This document shows positions 1 to 9,466 of a DNA stretch of 64,000 bases, piece by piece. The stretch covers positions 71,440-135,439 of the forward strand of contig CAJYAN010000008.1 in NCBI GenBank assembly GCA_913064945.1, in the 5' to 3' direction. Position numbers and translations under genes: made by a program. The notes beneath the pieces are model-generated. The model saw nothing but the letters and a program-made list of their open reading frames with translations. It did no database searches and was not told where the DNA came from. Source of the stretch: an uncultured Gammaproteobacteria bacterium (GTDB lineage: Bacteria; Pseudomonadota; Gammaproteobacteria; UBA6429; Thiohalophilaceae). How positions within the stretch are numbered: the first letter of the stretch is position 1; the number at the start of each line of letters is the position of its first letter.

Positions 1-82
1 TCGCCGGATAAATCCGATCGTCAGTAGTAATCAGTTTTACCGTGCTGTGAAATTCATTCCGCTTAAACCGGCGGTGCTCCAT
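1..82 (-). CDS. PilZ-domain protein, N-terminal fragment (runs off window)
   Basis: Reading leftward from the ATG at 80-82, 27 codons stay open to the window edge. They begin MEHRRFKRNEFHSTVKL, which resembles the RRxxR-type N-terminus of PilZ c-di-GMP receptor domains. A good Shine-Dalgarno (GAGG, five bases before the ATG) supports the start. The neighbouring GGDEF/EAL genes fit a c-di-GMP role. Only the first residues are visible, so the PilZ call rests on a short motif and is tentative. Confidence 0.55.
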   Translation of the reverse strand, partial: MEHRRFKRNEFHSTVKLITTDDRIYPA

Positions 83-333
83 GTTAACCTCAAAATGAAC
101 AATAACCAATTAAATGCGTATTTCTAATCGATAGGAACATAGTACTATGGGATGTCAAAAACAGTGATAAGTAAAAGTACATAGACACAAAGTCAGTATG
201 ATAGACGCGGCAACGATAACTTGTACATCAATCATAGAGCAGCGTCATTGAATATGGAAGCCACGAGCAGCCACGAAAAATGCACTATACCCACTGTCTG
301 TCAAACAACGCCGTTAAGCGGAAGGTGACAAAG

Positions 334-756
334 TTAGTCTTGCTGATCTCTCTGCCGCTGACAATAAGTTCGTCCCTGTGGATTCTCTACTGCCGTGACA
401 ATTGAATCGACGATACTGGCAAATTCTTCCTGAGATACACACGCCATAACACGGCCCAATAGTTTAGGCTCAATATCGGCATAGGAGACCCCGCCGTTTG
501 ATAACTGCACGGCTATGCCTGCCATATGATAATCCGCATCATCGGTATTTTCAGCCTTCATAATTTCTTCGTTCATTTCCAGCAATGTCTCATATTTTTT
601 CTCAATATCATTATAGAGGTTGCTGTCTATCTCCTCTGGCACTTCGATAAGATAATTCTCCTCTTCCTGCCGTAACTGGGCCGGCACGCCCTGTTGCTCC
701 AGCCAGTCAAGAAAAAGCTGACTGGGCACAGGATGGAAAAATATAAACTCAAGCAT
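334..756 (-). CDS. conserved hypothetical acidic protein
   Basis: A 140-residue soluble, acidic protein with no signal peptide or membrane segment. It starts MLEFIFFHPVPSQLFLDWL and contains an acidic helical stretch around residues 40-75 (EEIDSNLYNDIEKKYETLLE). I do not recognise a named domain. The start is preceded by CAGGA at a plausible distance. It stands alone between a PilZ fragment and a histidine kinase gene on the same strand, with gaps of over 100 bp, so it is probably its own transcription unit. Function unknown. Confidence 0.7.
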   Translation of the reverse strand: MLEFIFFHPVPSQLFLDWLEQQGVPAQLRQEEENYLIEVPEEIDSNLYNDIEKKYETLLEMNEEIMKAENTDDADYHMAGIAVQLSNGGVSYADIEPKLLGRVMACVSQEEFASIVDSIVTAVENPQGRTYCQRQRDQQD

Positions 757-877
757 AATGGTCGTCCTGATACCTAGAAATTAAGAATATGCCTTCAGGG
801 AGTATAGAACATGTCACCATGTCTCGATAGAACATCAGAGCATAATAATCCACGGTTGAGTCATTCCGGCTTAGGCA

Positions 878-2542
878 TTAAGGCAGAAAACCGTGCGTTT
901 CAGGCAACAGATTGTCGGTCGTCTCAATAACAGTGTTCTCTACGAGGGGCAAGGTAAACGAAACACAGGTTCCCTCACCAAGGGCAGATTCCGCCCAAAT
1001 TCTGCCGCCGTGTAACTCAATAATCGAGCGGCTGATGGAGAGCCCCATACCCATGCCTTTGGACCCTTTCGTAGTGAAAAAAGATTCAAAAATATTATTC
1101 ATAACAGATGGTGCCATCCCTGGTCCGCTATCACAGATGTCGATTTGGAGTTTTGGCTCTTTATTGATATAGATACTAACCGTTATTCGCTTATTGTCCG
1201 AATCTTCATTTTGCAAAACCTCAATTGCATTTCGCATAAGGTTAAGGAGCACTTGTTCAATTTGAATCGCATCGACCTTAATCAAAGGCAGATTTTCATC
1301 CACTAAAAGGCGTAAACGTATACTATGTGAATGTAGATTATCGTCAATAAGTCTTGCCACATCTTCAATTAGGTCACTGACTACGACCATAGTCTTATCT
1401 GCACTTTCTTTCTGGACGAATTCTCGAATACGCCGAATGATGCCTGCCGCAAGTTTACTGGCTGAATCAATTGTGTCTAATATATGCGTTAGATCATCAG
1501 GTATGTTTTCCAGCTTGCTCAGCATACGCTTGCAGCTAAAGGCATAAGTCGAGATCACCGTCAGTGGCTGATTTATCTCATGAGCGATATCGGACGCCAT
1601 TTCGTTCATGGTGTTGAGTCGGTGAAGATGTGCCAGGTCGGCCTGATTCTGTCTTGCCCTTTCCTCGGCACGCTTCTTCAGCCTTTCCTCTCGGTTTAAA
1701 ATTGTGACCACATGGGCGATGATAATGGCCATCACAATGACACTAAGGGTTTGAAGTAAGGCAGTACCAAATTGTTCCGAGTACAACCCCTGATTTCGGC
1801 CCACGGTGATTAGACCTCCCAGGACAAGCGGGACTAAGACGATTGCCGGAAACAGGCGACGGATGACCAATCCTCCGGTTGTGTTACTGCTAATTATACG
1901 CATCAAACCCGTGGTGGGGTTACACAGCAAAATACCCAGCGCCAATAAAATAAAGGCACTCGCCGTATGCAAGGCCATGCCGATAAGTTCAGAATAGGCA
2001 TAGAAAGGAATTTCACCATAGATATAACCAAAAAAGACCAATACCGCAATCAACAGCATTGCCAGAGATAATGATTGAATAATGAGTATTGGCTTTGACT
2101 TTTGAAACCCAAGCAGGAATAAGGCAGTGCTGCCAAGTAAAAATGCAACAGAGGTATGCGGAGATGGTCTGAGTACAAGCGGCTCGATTGAAAATAACGT
2201 CACCAGAAGTTGATCAATGGAACCAAAGGGTGCGATATTCAGGTACTCACCAAGGGTAAAGATACCAATACAGAAACTGCTCAATGCAAGTAACTGACCG
2301 AGATAGCGTTTCCCACGCGTGACATGCGCATTGGAAAGCAACCAAAGTGATGCACCGCAAAGAATAAGGCCAAGTGCGGTGTTTGGCACCATGGGGGGTA
2401 AACCGGGAATGATACTGTATAAAAAAGTACTACCCACCTGCCAGCCGACGAGGACAATAATTCCAAGACTGACCAGATATCCTGCAACAGCAGAAGGTAG
2501 CCAGGCAATAGGGTGTAGAGCGTTTTCTGTCCAACTATTCAC
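878..2542 (-). CDS. membrane sensor histidine kinase
   Basis: Predicted integral-membrane histidine kinase of 554 residues. The first ~280 residues hold about eight hydrophobic segments and no obvious periplasmic domain, so the signal may be sensed in the membrane. A short coiled linker (about 283-305) leads to a HisKA domain with phospho-accepting His321 in the AHEINQPL motif, FixL/DctB-like. The HATPase follows: N-box near Asn438, DSGPGM at 471-476, and GMGMGL at 496-501. No receiver domain or adjacent response regulator gene is visible, so it is an orphan kinase in this window. Kinase activity is well supported; the signal is unknown. Confidence 0.9.
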   Translation of the reverse strand: MNSWTENALHPIAWLPSAVAGYLVSLGIIVLVGWQVGSTFLYSIIPGLPPMVPNTALGLILCGASLWLLSNAHVTRGKRYLGQLLALSSFCIGIFTLGEYLNIAPFGSIDQLLVTLFSIEPLVLRPSPHTSVAFLLGSTALFLLGFQKSKPILIIQSLSLAMLLIAVLVFFGYIYGEIPFYAYSELIGMALHTASAFILLALGILLCNPTTGLMRIISSNTTGGLVIRRLFPAIVLVPLVLGGLITVGRNQGLYSEQFGTALLQTLSVIVMAIIIAHVVTILNREERLKKRAEERARQNQADLAHLHRLNTMNEMASDIAHEINQPLTVISTYAFSCKRMLSKLENIPDDLTHILDTIDSASKLAAGIIRRIREFVQKESADKTMVVVSDLIEDVARLIDDNLHSHSIRLRLLVDENLPLIKVDAIQIEQVLLNLMRNAIEVLQNEDSDNKRITVSIYINKEPKLQIDICDSGPGMAPSVMNNIFESFFTTKGSKGMGMGLSISRSIIELHGGRIWAESALGEGTCVSFTLPLVENTVIETTDNLLPETHGFLP

Positions 2543-2762
2543 AGACGTTCTGCCAGATACTTCTCGCTAAAGCAATAAAACTTCATGTGTAAATTATGGC
2601 CGAGCGGCCGTGGCAACCCTATAAGTATAAATACCTGAATATTAGTAATTATAAATAAATAAAAAGTTTAAACAAGATACTACGTCAGTACTTAATATTG
2701 AATATTACATGGTACGATTTTAGCTTGAGTGACGCCTGTGCATGCAACAGAATTAATACAGG

Positions 2763-5390
2763 CTAGATTTTGACCGATGGCCTCCCCTCGAAAATATTGT
2801 TTCCCGCCATATAATCGTGGAGTGATACCGGCTTGCTAATATAATAGCCCTGTGCATAATCGATTCCAAAATCTACAACAATATCATATATTTCCTTTGT
2901 CGCGACAAACTCAGCGACGACCTGTTTACCAAGACTGTGTGCAACATCCACCATTGACCGAACCATCACCCTGTCCTCGTAATTATGCTCCAGATTACGT
3001 ATAAATGATCCATCGATTTTCAGAATATCGACGGGGAAATTTCTTAAGTAGGTGAACGATGAAAGCCCCGTACCAAAATCGTCTAGCGCAATGCGACAAC
3101 CCAGCGCCTTGATAGAGTCGATAAATGAACGCGCTGCCGTAATACTCTGCAGTGAAGCTGTTTCCGTGATCTCAAAAATAAGATGATTTGGATCAAGCGC
3201 ATTTTCTTCGAGTAGCGCCTCAAGCCACTCAAAAAGCTCACTATCACCGATATTGGCCCCGCTCAAATTGACCGCGATCGCCAGGTCGTCTGTAGCAGTT
3301 TCAAGTCCAGCGAGGTGACTTATAGCAAGCTGCATTATGCGTCGATCTAGTCGCTTAATCGAGCCATAGCGTTCAGCAACAGGAATAAATTCATTGGGTA
3401 GGACAATTCCACCATCATCGTCCTGATAGCGAACCAGGGCTTCGAAATGGTTAATTTTGCCAGTTTTGATTTCCAAAATTGGTTGGAATAACAGAAAAAA
3501 CCTGTTATCTCGAAGCCCAGTAATAATTTTTTCTGCCCAGGCATTTGTCAGTTTTTCAACTTTATCTTCCGCCTCAACATAAAGATGATATGGCGTCATG
3601 GGATCTGTCTTGGCAACGCGAAGCGCTGCCTCAGAATGGGATAACAATTCCATAGGTCCACTACCGTGCTCAGGAAACGTCGCAATACCAATTTTGCAGG
3701 AAATATTAATTGTATAATTACTTATCTTAAAAGACTGTTTTTCAATATCTCTGAGTAGATTTTTAGCCTCCGCAGAAGCCCTTGCAGCATCCATGTTTGG
3801 TAATACAATGATGAAACGATTTCCATCAATTCGAGCCAGGGTGTTAGAGTACGCAACAAACAAATTACTTCTATTAATAATATTTTCGAGGCGCCGAGTA
3901 AATGCAATCAACAGATTATCACCAATGTCATAGCCATAGGTGTTGTTTATAACATGCATGCGCTCTATATCAATATGCAGGCAAGATAGTGACTCATTTC
4001 GGCGTTTTGCCTGAGAAAGCAAATTGGTTAACAGGATATTAAACCCATTCTGATTGATCAATCCTGTCTGTGGGTCGTGCGATGTGTAGAAGTCGGCCAG
4101 ACTTTGCGCTTCCCGGAGTTGACGGACGTCTTCCAGCGTACAAACAAAATACTGAGCGCCCTCAATTTTAGTGGACTCCAGGGCAATTCGAATTGGGAAA
4201 AGCTTGCCATCTTTGGACTTGAAGCGATATTCTCTAAAATAATCTTCAGAATGAGCATCTCCTAGTGCGGCGTGAGTAAGGGCATTTTTTGCCAGCGATT
4301 TAATAAATGTCTGGGCCTCAAATTCGGGCATAAACTCCTGTATCGAGTGGTTTATGAGGCTTTCCTTGGAGCGACCAAAAATCTTTTCTGCGGACTTATT
4401 GATTGAATAGATCACCCCATTTTTGTCTAACGTTAGAATGCCCTCTGCCGTAATATTAAGTACCGTCCTGATAAAGGTATTAGACTTTAGTAGTTCTCTA
4501 TTTAATTGGCGCATCACATTAAATCTGAAGTATATGAAGCCAAGAAAGCCACTAGCCAGAAAGCCTCCAACAAGATAAATCAGCCGTTTGTCTTCCCAGA
4601 AGACGGGACGAGGATACCAGCGATGATACACTTTGGCATACGACTTCGTCGTAAGATAAGTCGCCAGGGCGGTATCGAGGTCTTGCAATAATATCGGGTC
4701 CTGTTTATTCACGGCGATTGCGCGCGGTATTTCAACGACCGGGTCACCAAGCACCTTTAGGTCATCCTTTAAGCGAAGCTGTACCGACAATCGTATTGCA
4801 TTTGGCGCTGGATAGATGATGGCATCAACCTGTTTATTCTCCATAGCGATCAAGGCATCTGCGAGGTGTGGAAACAGCTTAGATTTTATGGATTTATCTG
4901 ATACTAGTAATGATGCACCAACATTAGTTTCGATTGCCCCCACAATATACGACGTATTACGCAATTCACTTAAGTTAGCGAATGGAATGTCATCATTAAA
5001 GACCAGCAGTGATACCGGAACTTTATTTATGGGGCGGGTAAAGGCCGCAAAGTTTTTCCTGTTTTCAGTGATGCCATAATTGGGAATGATATCGGCACGC
5101 CCCTCTCTGAGCCATTTACCGGCTTCTTCCCAGGTGGCAACCGGCACGTACTTTATTTTCAGACCTGCAATGCTGGCTACCGCATCAATAACATCAATTC
5201 CAAACCCGGTCGGCATATTGTTGACCGTAAGACTAAAGATTGGTGGAAATCGCTCAGGAAAAACGGCGACAATCTGCCGTTTTTCAGTTTTAACTGCTAC
5301 AGTATGGTTCTGCGCCTGGCTGTGTGTTGTCCATGCCAATATCAGTATAATGCTTGTCAAAAATTGTGTATATCGTCGATTCATCGACAC
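2763..5390 (-). CDS. periplasmic-sensor PAS-GGDEF-EAL protein (c-di-GMP)
   Basis: An 875-residue protein with a signal peptide, a periplasmic solute-binding domain of the amino-acid-binding type (bacterial SBP family 3, about residues 35-265), one membrane helix (~270-290), a PAS domain, GGDEF and EAL. The diguanylate cyclase signature is degenerate (RIDGNRF in place of GGDEF), so cyclase activity is unlikely. The EAL domain keeps EALVR, the NLSG Asn, EITET, LDDFGTG, KIDG and AEFV, so phosphodiesterase activity is expected. Inference: ligand binding outside the cell controls c-di-GMP breakdown. An in-frame ATG two codons further in is an alternative start. Confidence 0.9.
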   Translation of the reverse strand: MSMNRRYTQFLTSIILILAWTTHSQAQNHTVAVKTEKRQIVAVFPERFPPIFSLTVNNMPTGFGIDVIDAVASIAGLKIKYVPVATWEEAGKWLREGRADIIPNYGITENRKNFAAFTRPINKVPVSLLVFNDDIPFANLSELRNTSYIVGAIETNVGASLLVSDKSIKSKLFPHLADALIAMENKQVDAIIYPAPNAIRLSVQLRLKDDLKVLGDPVVEIPRAIAVNKQDPILLQDLDTALATYLTTKSYAKVYHRWYPRPVFWEDKRLIYLVGGFLASGFLGFIYFRFNVMRQLNRELLKSNTFIRTVLNITAEGILTLDKNGVIYSINKSAEKIFGRSKESLINHSIQEFMPEFEAQTFIKSLAKNALTHAALGDAHSEDYFREYRFKSKDGKLFPIRIALESTKIEGAQYFVCTLEDVRQLREAQSLADFYTSHDPQTGLINQNGFNILLTNLLSQAKRRNESLSCLHIDIERMHVINNTYGYDIGDNLLIAFTRRLENIINRSNLFVAYSNTLARIDGNRFIIVLPNMDAARASAEAKNLLRDIEKQSFKISNYTINISCKIGIATFPEHGSGPMELLSHSEAALRVAKTDPMTPYHLYVEAEDKVEKLTNAWAEKIITGLRDNRFFLLFQPILEIKTGKINHFEALVRYQDDDGGIVLPNEFIPVAERYGSIKRLDRRIMQLAISHLAGLETATDDLAIAVNLSGANIGDSELFEWLEALLEENALDPNHLIFEITETASLQSITAARSFIDSIKALGCRIALDDFGTGLSSFTYLRNFPVDILKIDGSFIRNLEHNYEDRVMVRSMVDVAHSLGKQVVAEFVATKEIYDIVVDFGIDYAQGYYISKPVSLHDYMAGNNIFEGRPSVKI

Positions 5391-5568
5391 AATATAGCAT
5401 CAAAATCTTGTCCTGACAGACGTTATAATGGTCGCCTGACACCTTTCAAGCATAATTTACTCTATTGAGTATCTATCACTACGAATACTATTAAACGACA
5501 TCCCTCCATGCGTTTATCCCCAGCGGCGACTAATTTGACACATCTTGTCATTGATTCGTTTGACTCGC

Positions 5569-6477
5569 TTACTCACTATTAAAGAGATTAAACAGGTTGA
5601 GGTTATTTTTAAATGGGACTTGTCGGGCAAGTGGGATTTTCTCCTGCAACTTCGCCAGATACGATGACATACGGTGTTCTTCCATATTTTGTTCAGAGAG
5701 TTCCTCCTGGGTAAATCGCGTCGCGCGTAACATACTATCCATACCTTCTAATACGGCATAGTCTTTTCCCTGTAATAGGACCACTTCTTTGCCTGCATGC
5801 CAGTAAACGTCCATATTATGTATATCCATCGGATCAAGTAAAGGCACCAGTGGAACCAAATCTTTGGGCATAACAACCCGCGTGATATTCAGGTGATTAA
5901 TCTTAACAGCCCCAGCGATATTGGTAACCTTGGGTTGACCAAAAGTCACCACCTGTTGCACACGGAAATGATCCACATCCAGATAAATGCCAATTATCAG
6001 AGCCACGGCACCCCCCAGACTATGCCCGGTTGTCGTGATGGCATAGTCAGACTTGAGCAGTGGCTTTAGTACAAAATAGACTTTTCTTGCTGTCTGCAAA
6101 AATCCTGCATGTAAACGCACCTTTGTATAAGGATCCTGTGTTAACTGAATATTCGCATTGACCAGGGCATTTTCAATATTAGAAGTGCCGCGAACTACAA
6201 TGACCTGTGACTTGTTGAGATTATCTGTCAATAGAAAATAAGACACCTCCAGTTCCGGAATATTGCCATAACCCGTCAGGTCATAGTGATGTAGTTTGCT
6301 GAGCTGCTGGATTTCTGCCTTCGTCTGGTAAGCCGCATTAGAAAAATCAGCTGCTTGCAGAAGCTGTTTGAAATTGATAGCACCGGGTCTCTGCGCTTGT
6401 TCTGCATAAGATGTAGTAATATGCAAAATAAACACGAACGCCCAAAGGGCAGAATGAAATATTCGCTTAAAGTTCAT
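5569..6477 (-). CDS. class 3 lipase family protein
   Basis: A 302-residue alpha/beta hydrolase of the Lipase_3 family. It has an N-terminal signal peptide (cleavage near residue 25, after TTSYA) and the nucleophile elbow GHSLGGA with Ser153. An Asp in the PKDLVPL segment is a likely catalytic partner; the catalytic His is less certain. It is probably exported and acts on lipid or ester substrates. It is monocistronic, with gaps on both sides. The substrate cannot be read from the sequence. Confidence 0.85.
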   Translation of the reverse strand: MNFKRIFHSALWAFVFILHITTSYAEQAQRPGAINFKQLLQAADFSNAAYQTKAEIQQLSKLHHYDLTGYGNIPELEVSYFLLTDNLNKSQVIVVRGTSNIENALVNANIQLTQDPYTKVRLHAGFLQTARKVYFVLKPLLKSDYAITTTGHSLGGAVALIIGIYLDVDHFRVQQVVTFGQPKVTNIAGAVKINHLNITRVVMPKDLVPLVPLLDPMDIHNMDVYWHAGKEVVLLQGKDYAVLEGMDSMLRATRFTQEELSEQNMEEHRMSSYLAKLQEKIPLARQVPFKNNLNLFNLFNSE

Positions 6478-6943
6478 CTTGAAAAGTCAATCCCCATGTG
6501 ATCTCAATACCAGTTATCTCGTTTCATTATTACACCATGCACGGCGCTATAGTCATACTCCAGCCATTCTTTTATGCTCCCACCGTCTGCTTGGCAAACG
6601 AAAAGGTTCAGTCGATTCACAGTGCGTTTAACACGAAGATCATCAGTGATTCATGGCGAAGCAGACTCAGGAGTGGTAAAGCACCGCTTTGATACGACCT
6701 ACTGGAATCTGTGGCAGACAAAAGTACAACCGACCCAAGTGGGTGATTTTATCTGTGCATCACGCGATGGCGTCAGTTACCGGAGGGTGTTCTTTAGGGC
6801 GCTTCACTGCTTCGCAAAAACGGGCTCTTTTCATTGTGTATTCAATGATATTTAAGTAACTCATTGTTATTGATCGCAATTTTGTGGGGATAAGTCAGGG
6901 ACAGACCTTATATGCGTCTGTCTATGCTGATTGATTAGCCTGC
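6478..6943. other. gene-free stretch, 466 bp
   Basis: No convincing coding region in either strand. Short open frames here have no recognisable product and no good ribosome binding site. The right end (about 6895-6915) contains a GTCAGGGACAGACC phrase of the kind often seen as dispersed intergenic repeats in proteobacteria. Confidence 0.4.
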
Positions 6944-7336
6944 TTAAGGCTTATTACTTGTTTTTGGCCTCATGGCTCTAATCTTGGCCATTTGTCGCTT
7001 TTCCCAAAGCATACCGGCTTTTACCATTTGCATCGTTTTTTGCTCAGCAAGCTTCACTAATGCCTGCTCCCGTTGATGTGCCGCCTTCAGATGGTCTTTG
7101 AGGACCGCTATCTCGGCTCTAGCGGACGCATTCACCAGTTTCAGTTCCTCGCGCGCAGCCGCATTTACCGCACGTAGCGCGGCCTTTGTCGCCTTAAGGT
7201 CATCTTTCAGTTGGTTGCCAAGGGCGTGTCGCGTACGTGTCGCGGTGCCTTTATGTGCGGCAGTAACACGCTTTGAACTACTGCCTGTGTTAGTGGTGCT
7301 TTTCTTTTTACGAGTTGCTGTTTTTACTGTTGCCAT
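6944..7336 (-). CDS. Lys/Ala-rich basic coiled-coil protein
   Basis: A small basic protein of about 130 residues. The ATG at 7334-7336 is preferred over the upstream one because GTGAGGTC lies just before it. The first ~40 residues are Lys/Thr/Ser-rich (ATVKTATRKKKS) and look disordered and nucleic-acid binding. The rest (ALRAVNAAAREELKLVNAS and on) is a long Ala/Leu/Lys heptad-like helix. It resembles small histone-like or phasin-like proteins only in composition; I cannot assign a family. It stands alone, upstream of nothing on the same strand. Confidence 0.65.
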   Translation of the reverse strand: MATVKTATRKKKSTTNTGSSSKRVTAAHKGTATRTRHALGNQLKDDLKATKAALRAVNAAAREELKLVNASARAEIAVLKDHLKAAHQREQALVKLAEQKTMQMVKAGMLWEKRQMAKIRAMRPKTSNKP

Positions 7337-7470
7337 TTTAGACCTCACTGTCTTGTTATCATTCCTTCTACCAGTATAGATGATAAATCGAGTGATAATC
7401 GAGACGGCCTCCCGGGACATGATAAAAACCAGAAAAAATACGGATAATTCAATGCAGTGTTTACAGAGAA

Positions 7471-8328
7471 TTATTGATCATGTGATTTGCTATGCTGGCG
7501 GGTCAGCCAGGATCTGAAGTCTTGAGGGTATTCAATGACGGTATTTTTGTGTCCTGTCGATAACCGCGCATTCATTTTTTCAGCCTGTTGCAGGCGATTT
7601 TCAGTTAGTGGATGTGTTGCAAGAAATTCAAAAGGACTCGCTTTTGTGTCTTCCTGAGCAAGGATTCTAAACAGACCTAATGCCCCACCAGCATCACCGT
7701 ATAGCGCTACCAGACTCTTTATCGCATCGCGATCGGCCTGGTATTCAAAGTCACGAGAAAATCGCATCAAAGTCGCATCTCCAGTTGAGCCGATTAGACT
7801 GTTGACAACTGAATTTCCGACAGTGCTACTGAGCGCCGTTAATGCTATGCCCACAACAATTCCATGCGTTGTACTCAAAATCGGATGGCGATATTTTATA
7901 TGTGCAATTTCATGTGCGATCACCATTGAGAGCTCATTTTCATTTTGCAATTTTTCAATTAAGCCGCGGTATAAAACAATATTACCACCGAGTGTGGCAA
8001 ATGCATTGACCGTATCATCATTAACATAATGAAATGTGATATGCATTCCGACTGGCAAGTTAACGCTATTGACGACTTTTCGGGTAAGCGTATTTAGATA
8101 AGGGGGTAATCTCTCAGTGTTATTGATATTGAGCAGGCTCGTTACCGGTAATTTTTGCTCCACTTCGAAGGGAATTTTATCTGCAAAATTATCAACCACG
8201 ACAATTGTGGCTGTCAGGACAAGGATAATCAGGCCAAGTAAACCGAACGTTAAAATCGCAAATTCTTTTAACGGATGAGATTTACTTGTATTGATCCCCT
8301 CCGGTAATTCGGGATTTGAATATTCCAC
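7471..8328 (-). CDS. M48 family zinc metalloprotease
   Basis: A 285-residue M48 peptidase. It has a short cytosolic N-terminus, one membrane helix (~24-46) and a catalytic domain with HEIAH (His139, Glu140, His143). The third zinc ligand is expected in the FEYQADRDA segment near residue 195. The family includes HtpX and periplasmic BepA-like proteases involved in envelope quality control; the single N-terminal anchor suggests a periplasm-facing catalytic domain. It is the last gene of a three-gene unit with two YbjQ-type genes (2-bp gap to the preceding one). Confidence 0.88.
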   Translation of the reverse strand: MEYSNPELPEGINTSKSHPLKEFAILTFGLLGLIILVLTATIVVVDNFADKIPFEVEQKLPVTSLLNINNTERLPPYLNTLTRKVVNSVNLPVGMHITFHYVNDDTVNAFATLGGNIVLYRGLIEKLQNENELSMVIAHEIAHIKYRHPILSTTHGIVVGIALTALSSTVGNSVVNSLIGSTGDATLMRFSRDFEYQADRDAIKSLVALYGDAGGALGLFRILAQEDTKASPFEFLATHPLTENRLQQAEKMNARLSTGHKNTVIEYPQDFRSWLTRQHSKSHDQ

Positions 8329-8330
8329 GT

Positions 8331-8777
8331 TTATGAGGGATAGAGTGCTGTGCCATAAGCGAAGACTTCAACGGAACCAACTGAGTTTCTGCGACCTTTG
8401 TAGATACTTGATGTCTCTAACTTGATATTAAATACAAATTCCGCATTCAGGCCTCTTGCTTCCTCCTTCATTCGCAGTATTGCTTCGCGGCGCGCACGAT
8501 CCAGCAATGTTTCATATGCGATCATTCGGCCACCAAAAATATTACGCAAACCGGCGACAAAGCGCTTAAAGTAATCAACCGATATGACGACACTACCCGA
8601 CACCAATTGACTATTGAGGTCCTGCCTGTCCAATGGTGGGATACGTGTTGCAACAGCCGGGATTTTATTAAGCTGCTTTTCACGCTTTATGATGGATTTA
8701 TAGTGACTGGCCTCTGCATAGCGGCCAAAGCCATATCCCATCGCCAGAAGCACAATAAATATGATGAGGTCATACAT
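8331..8777 (-). CDS. membrane-anchored YbjQ-family protein
   Basis: A 148-residue protein with an N-terminal membrane helix (YDLIIFIVLLAMGYGFG) and a YbjQ/UPF0145 domain (about 55-145). The domain shows the family features GSVVISVDYFK, NIFGGRMIAYETLLD and a beta-rich end with FAYGTAL. The family has a pentameric fold and no firm function. It lies 16 bp after a second YbjQ gene and 2 bp before the M48 protease gene, so co-transcription is very likely. Confidence 0.85.
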   Translation of the reverse strand: MYDLIIFIVLLAMGYGFGRYAEASHYKSIIKREKQLNKIPAVATRIPPLDRQDLNSQLVSGSVVISVDYFKRFVAGLRNIFGGRMIAYETLLDRARREAILRMKEEARGLNAEFVFNIKLETSSIYKGRRNSVGSVEVFAYGTALYPS

Positions 8778-8793
8778 TTAAGCGACTCCTGAG

Positions 8794-9108
8794 TTATTCC
8801 AGGGTTACCGCCGTGCCGTAGGCAAACAGTTCCGCGGCGCCAGCAGCGATGCTGGAGGTCGAGAAACGCACGTTGAGTACCGCGTTCGCCCCTGTCGCTT
8901 TGGCCTGCTCAAGCATGCGGTTAAACGCCTCTTCCCGCGACTCTTGTAATAGTTCTGTATAACCTTTCAGCTCACCGCCAAATATATTCTTTAGACTTGC
9001 CATGATATCGCGGCCGACATGTTTTGCCCGAACTGAACTGCCCTGCACCAGACCAAAATGCCTGGTCGTTCTTTTACCGGGCACCACTTCAAGATTGCTG
9101 ACGATCAT
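8794..9108 (-). CDS. YbjQ/UPF0145 family protein
   Basis: A 104-residue soluble YbjQ-family protein, the usual length for the family. It has the conserved GRDIMASLKNIFGGELKGY and ELFAYGTAV elements. It is the first gene of the YbjQ-YbjQ-M48 unit. It differs from its downstream neighbour in lacking the membrane anchor, which suggests a soluble and a tethered subunit of one assembly (inference). Biochemical role unknown. Confidence 0.88.
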   Translation of the reverse strand: MIVSNLEVVPGKRTTRHFGLVQGSSVRAKHVGRDIMASLKNIFGGELKGYTELLQESREEAFNRMLEQAKATGANAVLNVRFSTSSIAAGAAELFAYGTAVTLE

Positions 9109-9466
9109 TCGTTAACTCCCTATTGCTGACAGACGATATTATTATTGCTTTATTCATCGGGGGATGCCTTGAGAGTAACGAAAAAACACAACAACATCAA
9201 TAATGATGTGATGCCCTCCGAGTGTGAGGTTGATAATAACCTGATATCCTGTCTCGGCCCGGGATTCATAAATGTACATCCCTTTAACTCGATTGCCAGG
9301 ACGACTGTTACCACCAGAATATCTTGCTAACTCTCTGAAACTAAAAACTTATTCGATAATATCGGACACTGGCTAATGGTAAACAGAACATAATCCTGAA
9401 GACGGATTTGTCGAACCTCAGCGCTGTTTGGTGTCCAGTCGATTGCCTGGCCCAGCCGTTACAAGC
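9109..9466. other. gene-free stretch, 358 bp
   Basis: Separates the YbjQ operon (left) from the anti-sigma gene (right). I see no supported coding region, RNA gene or strong hairpin. It should hold the promoter of the YbjQ-M48 unit. Confidence 0.4.
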
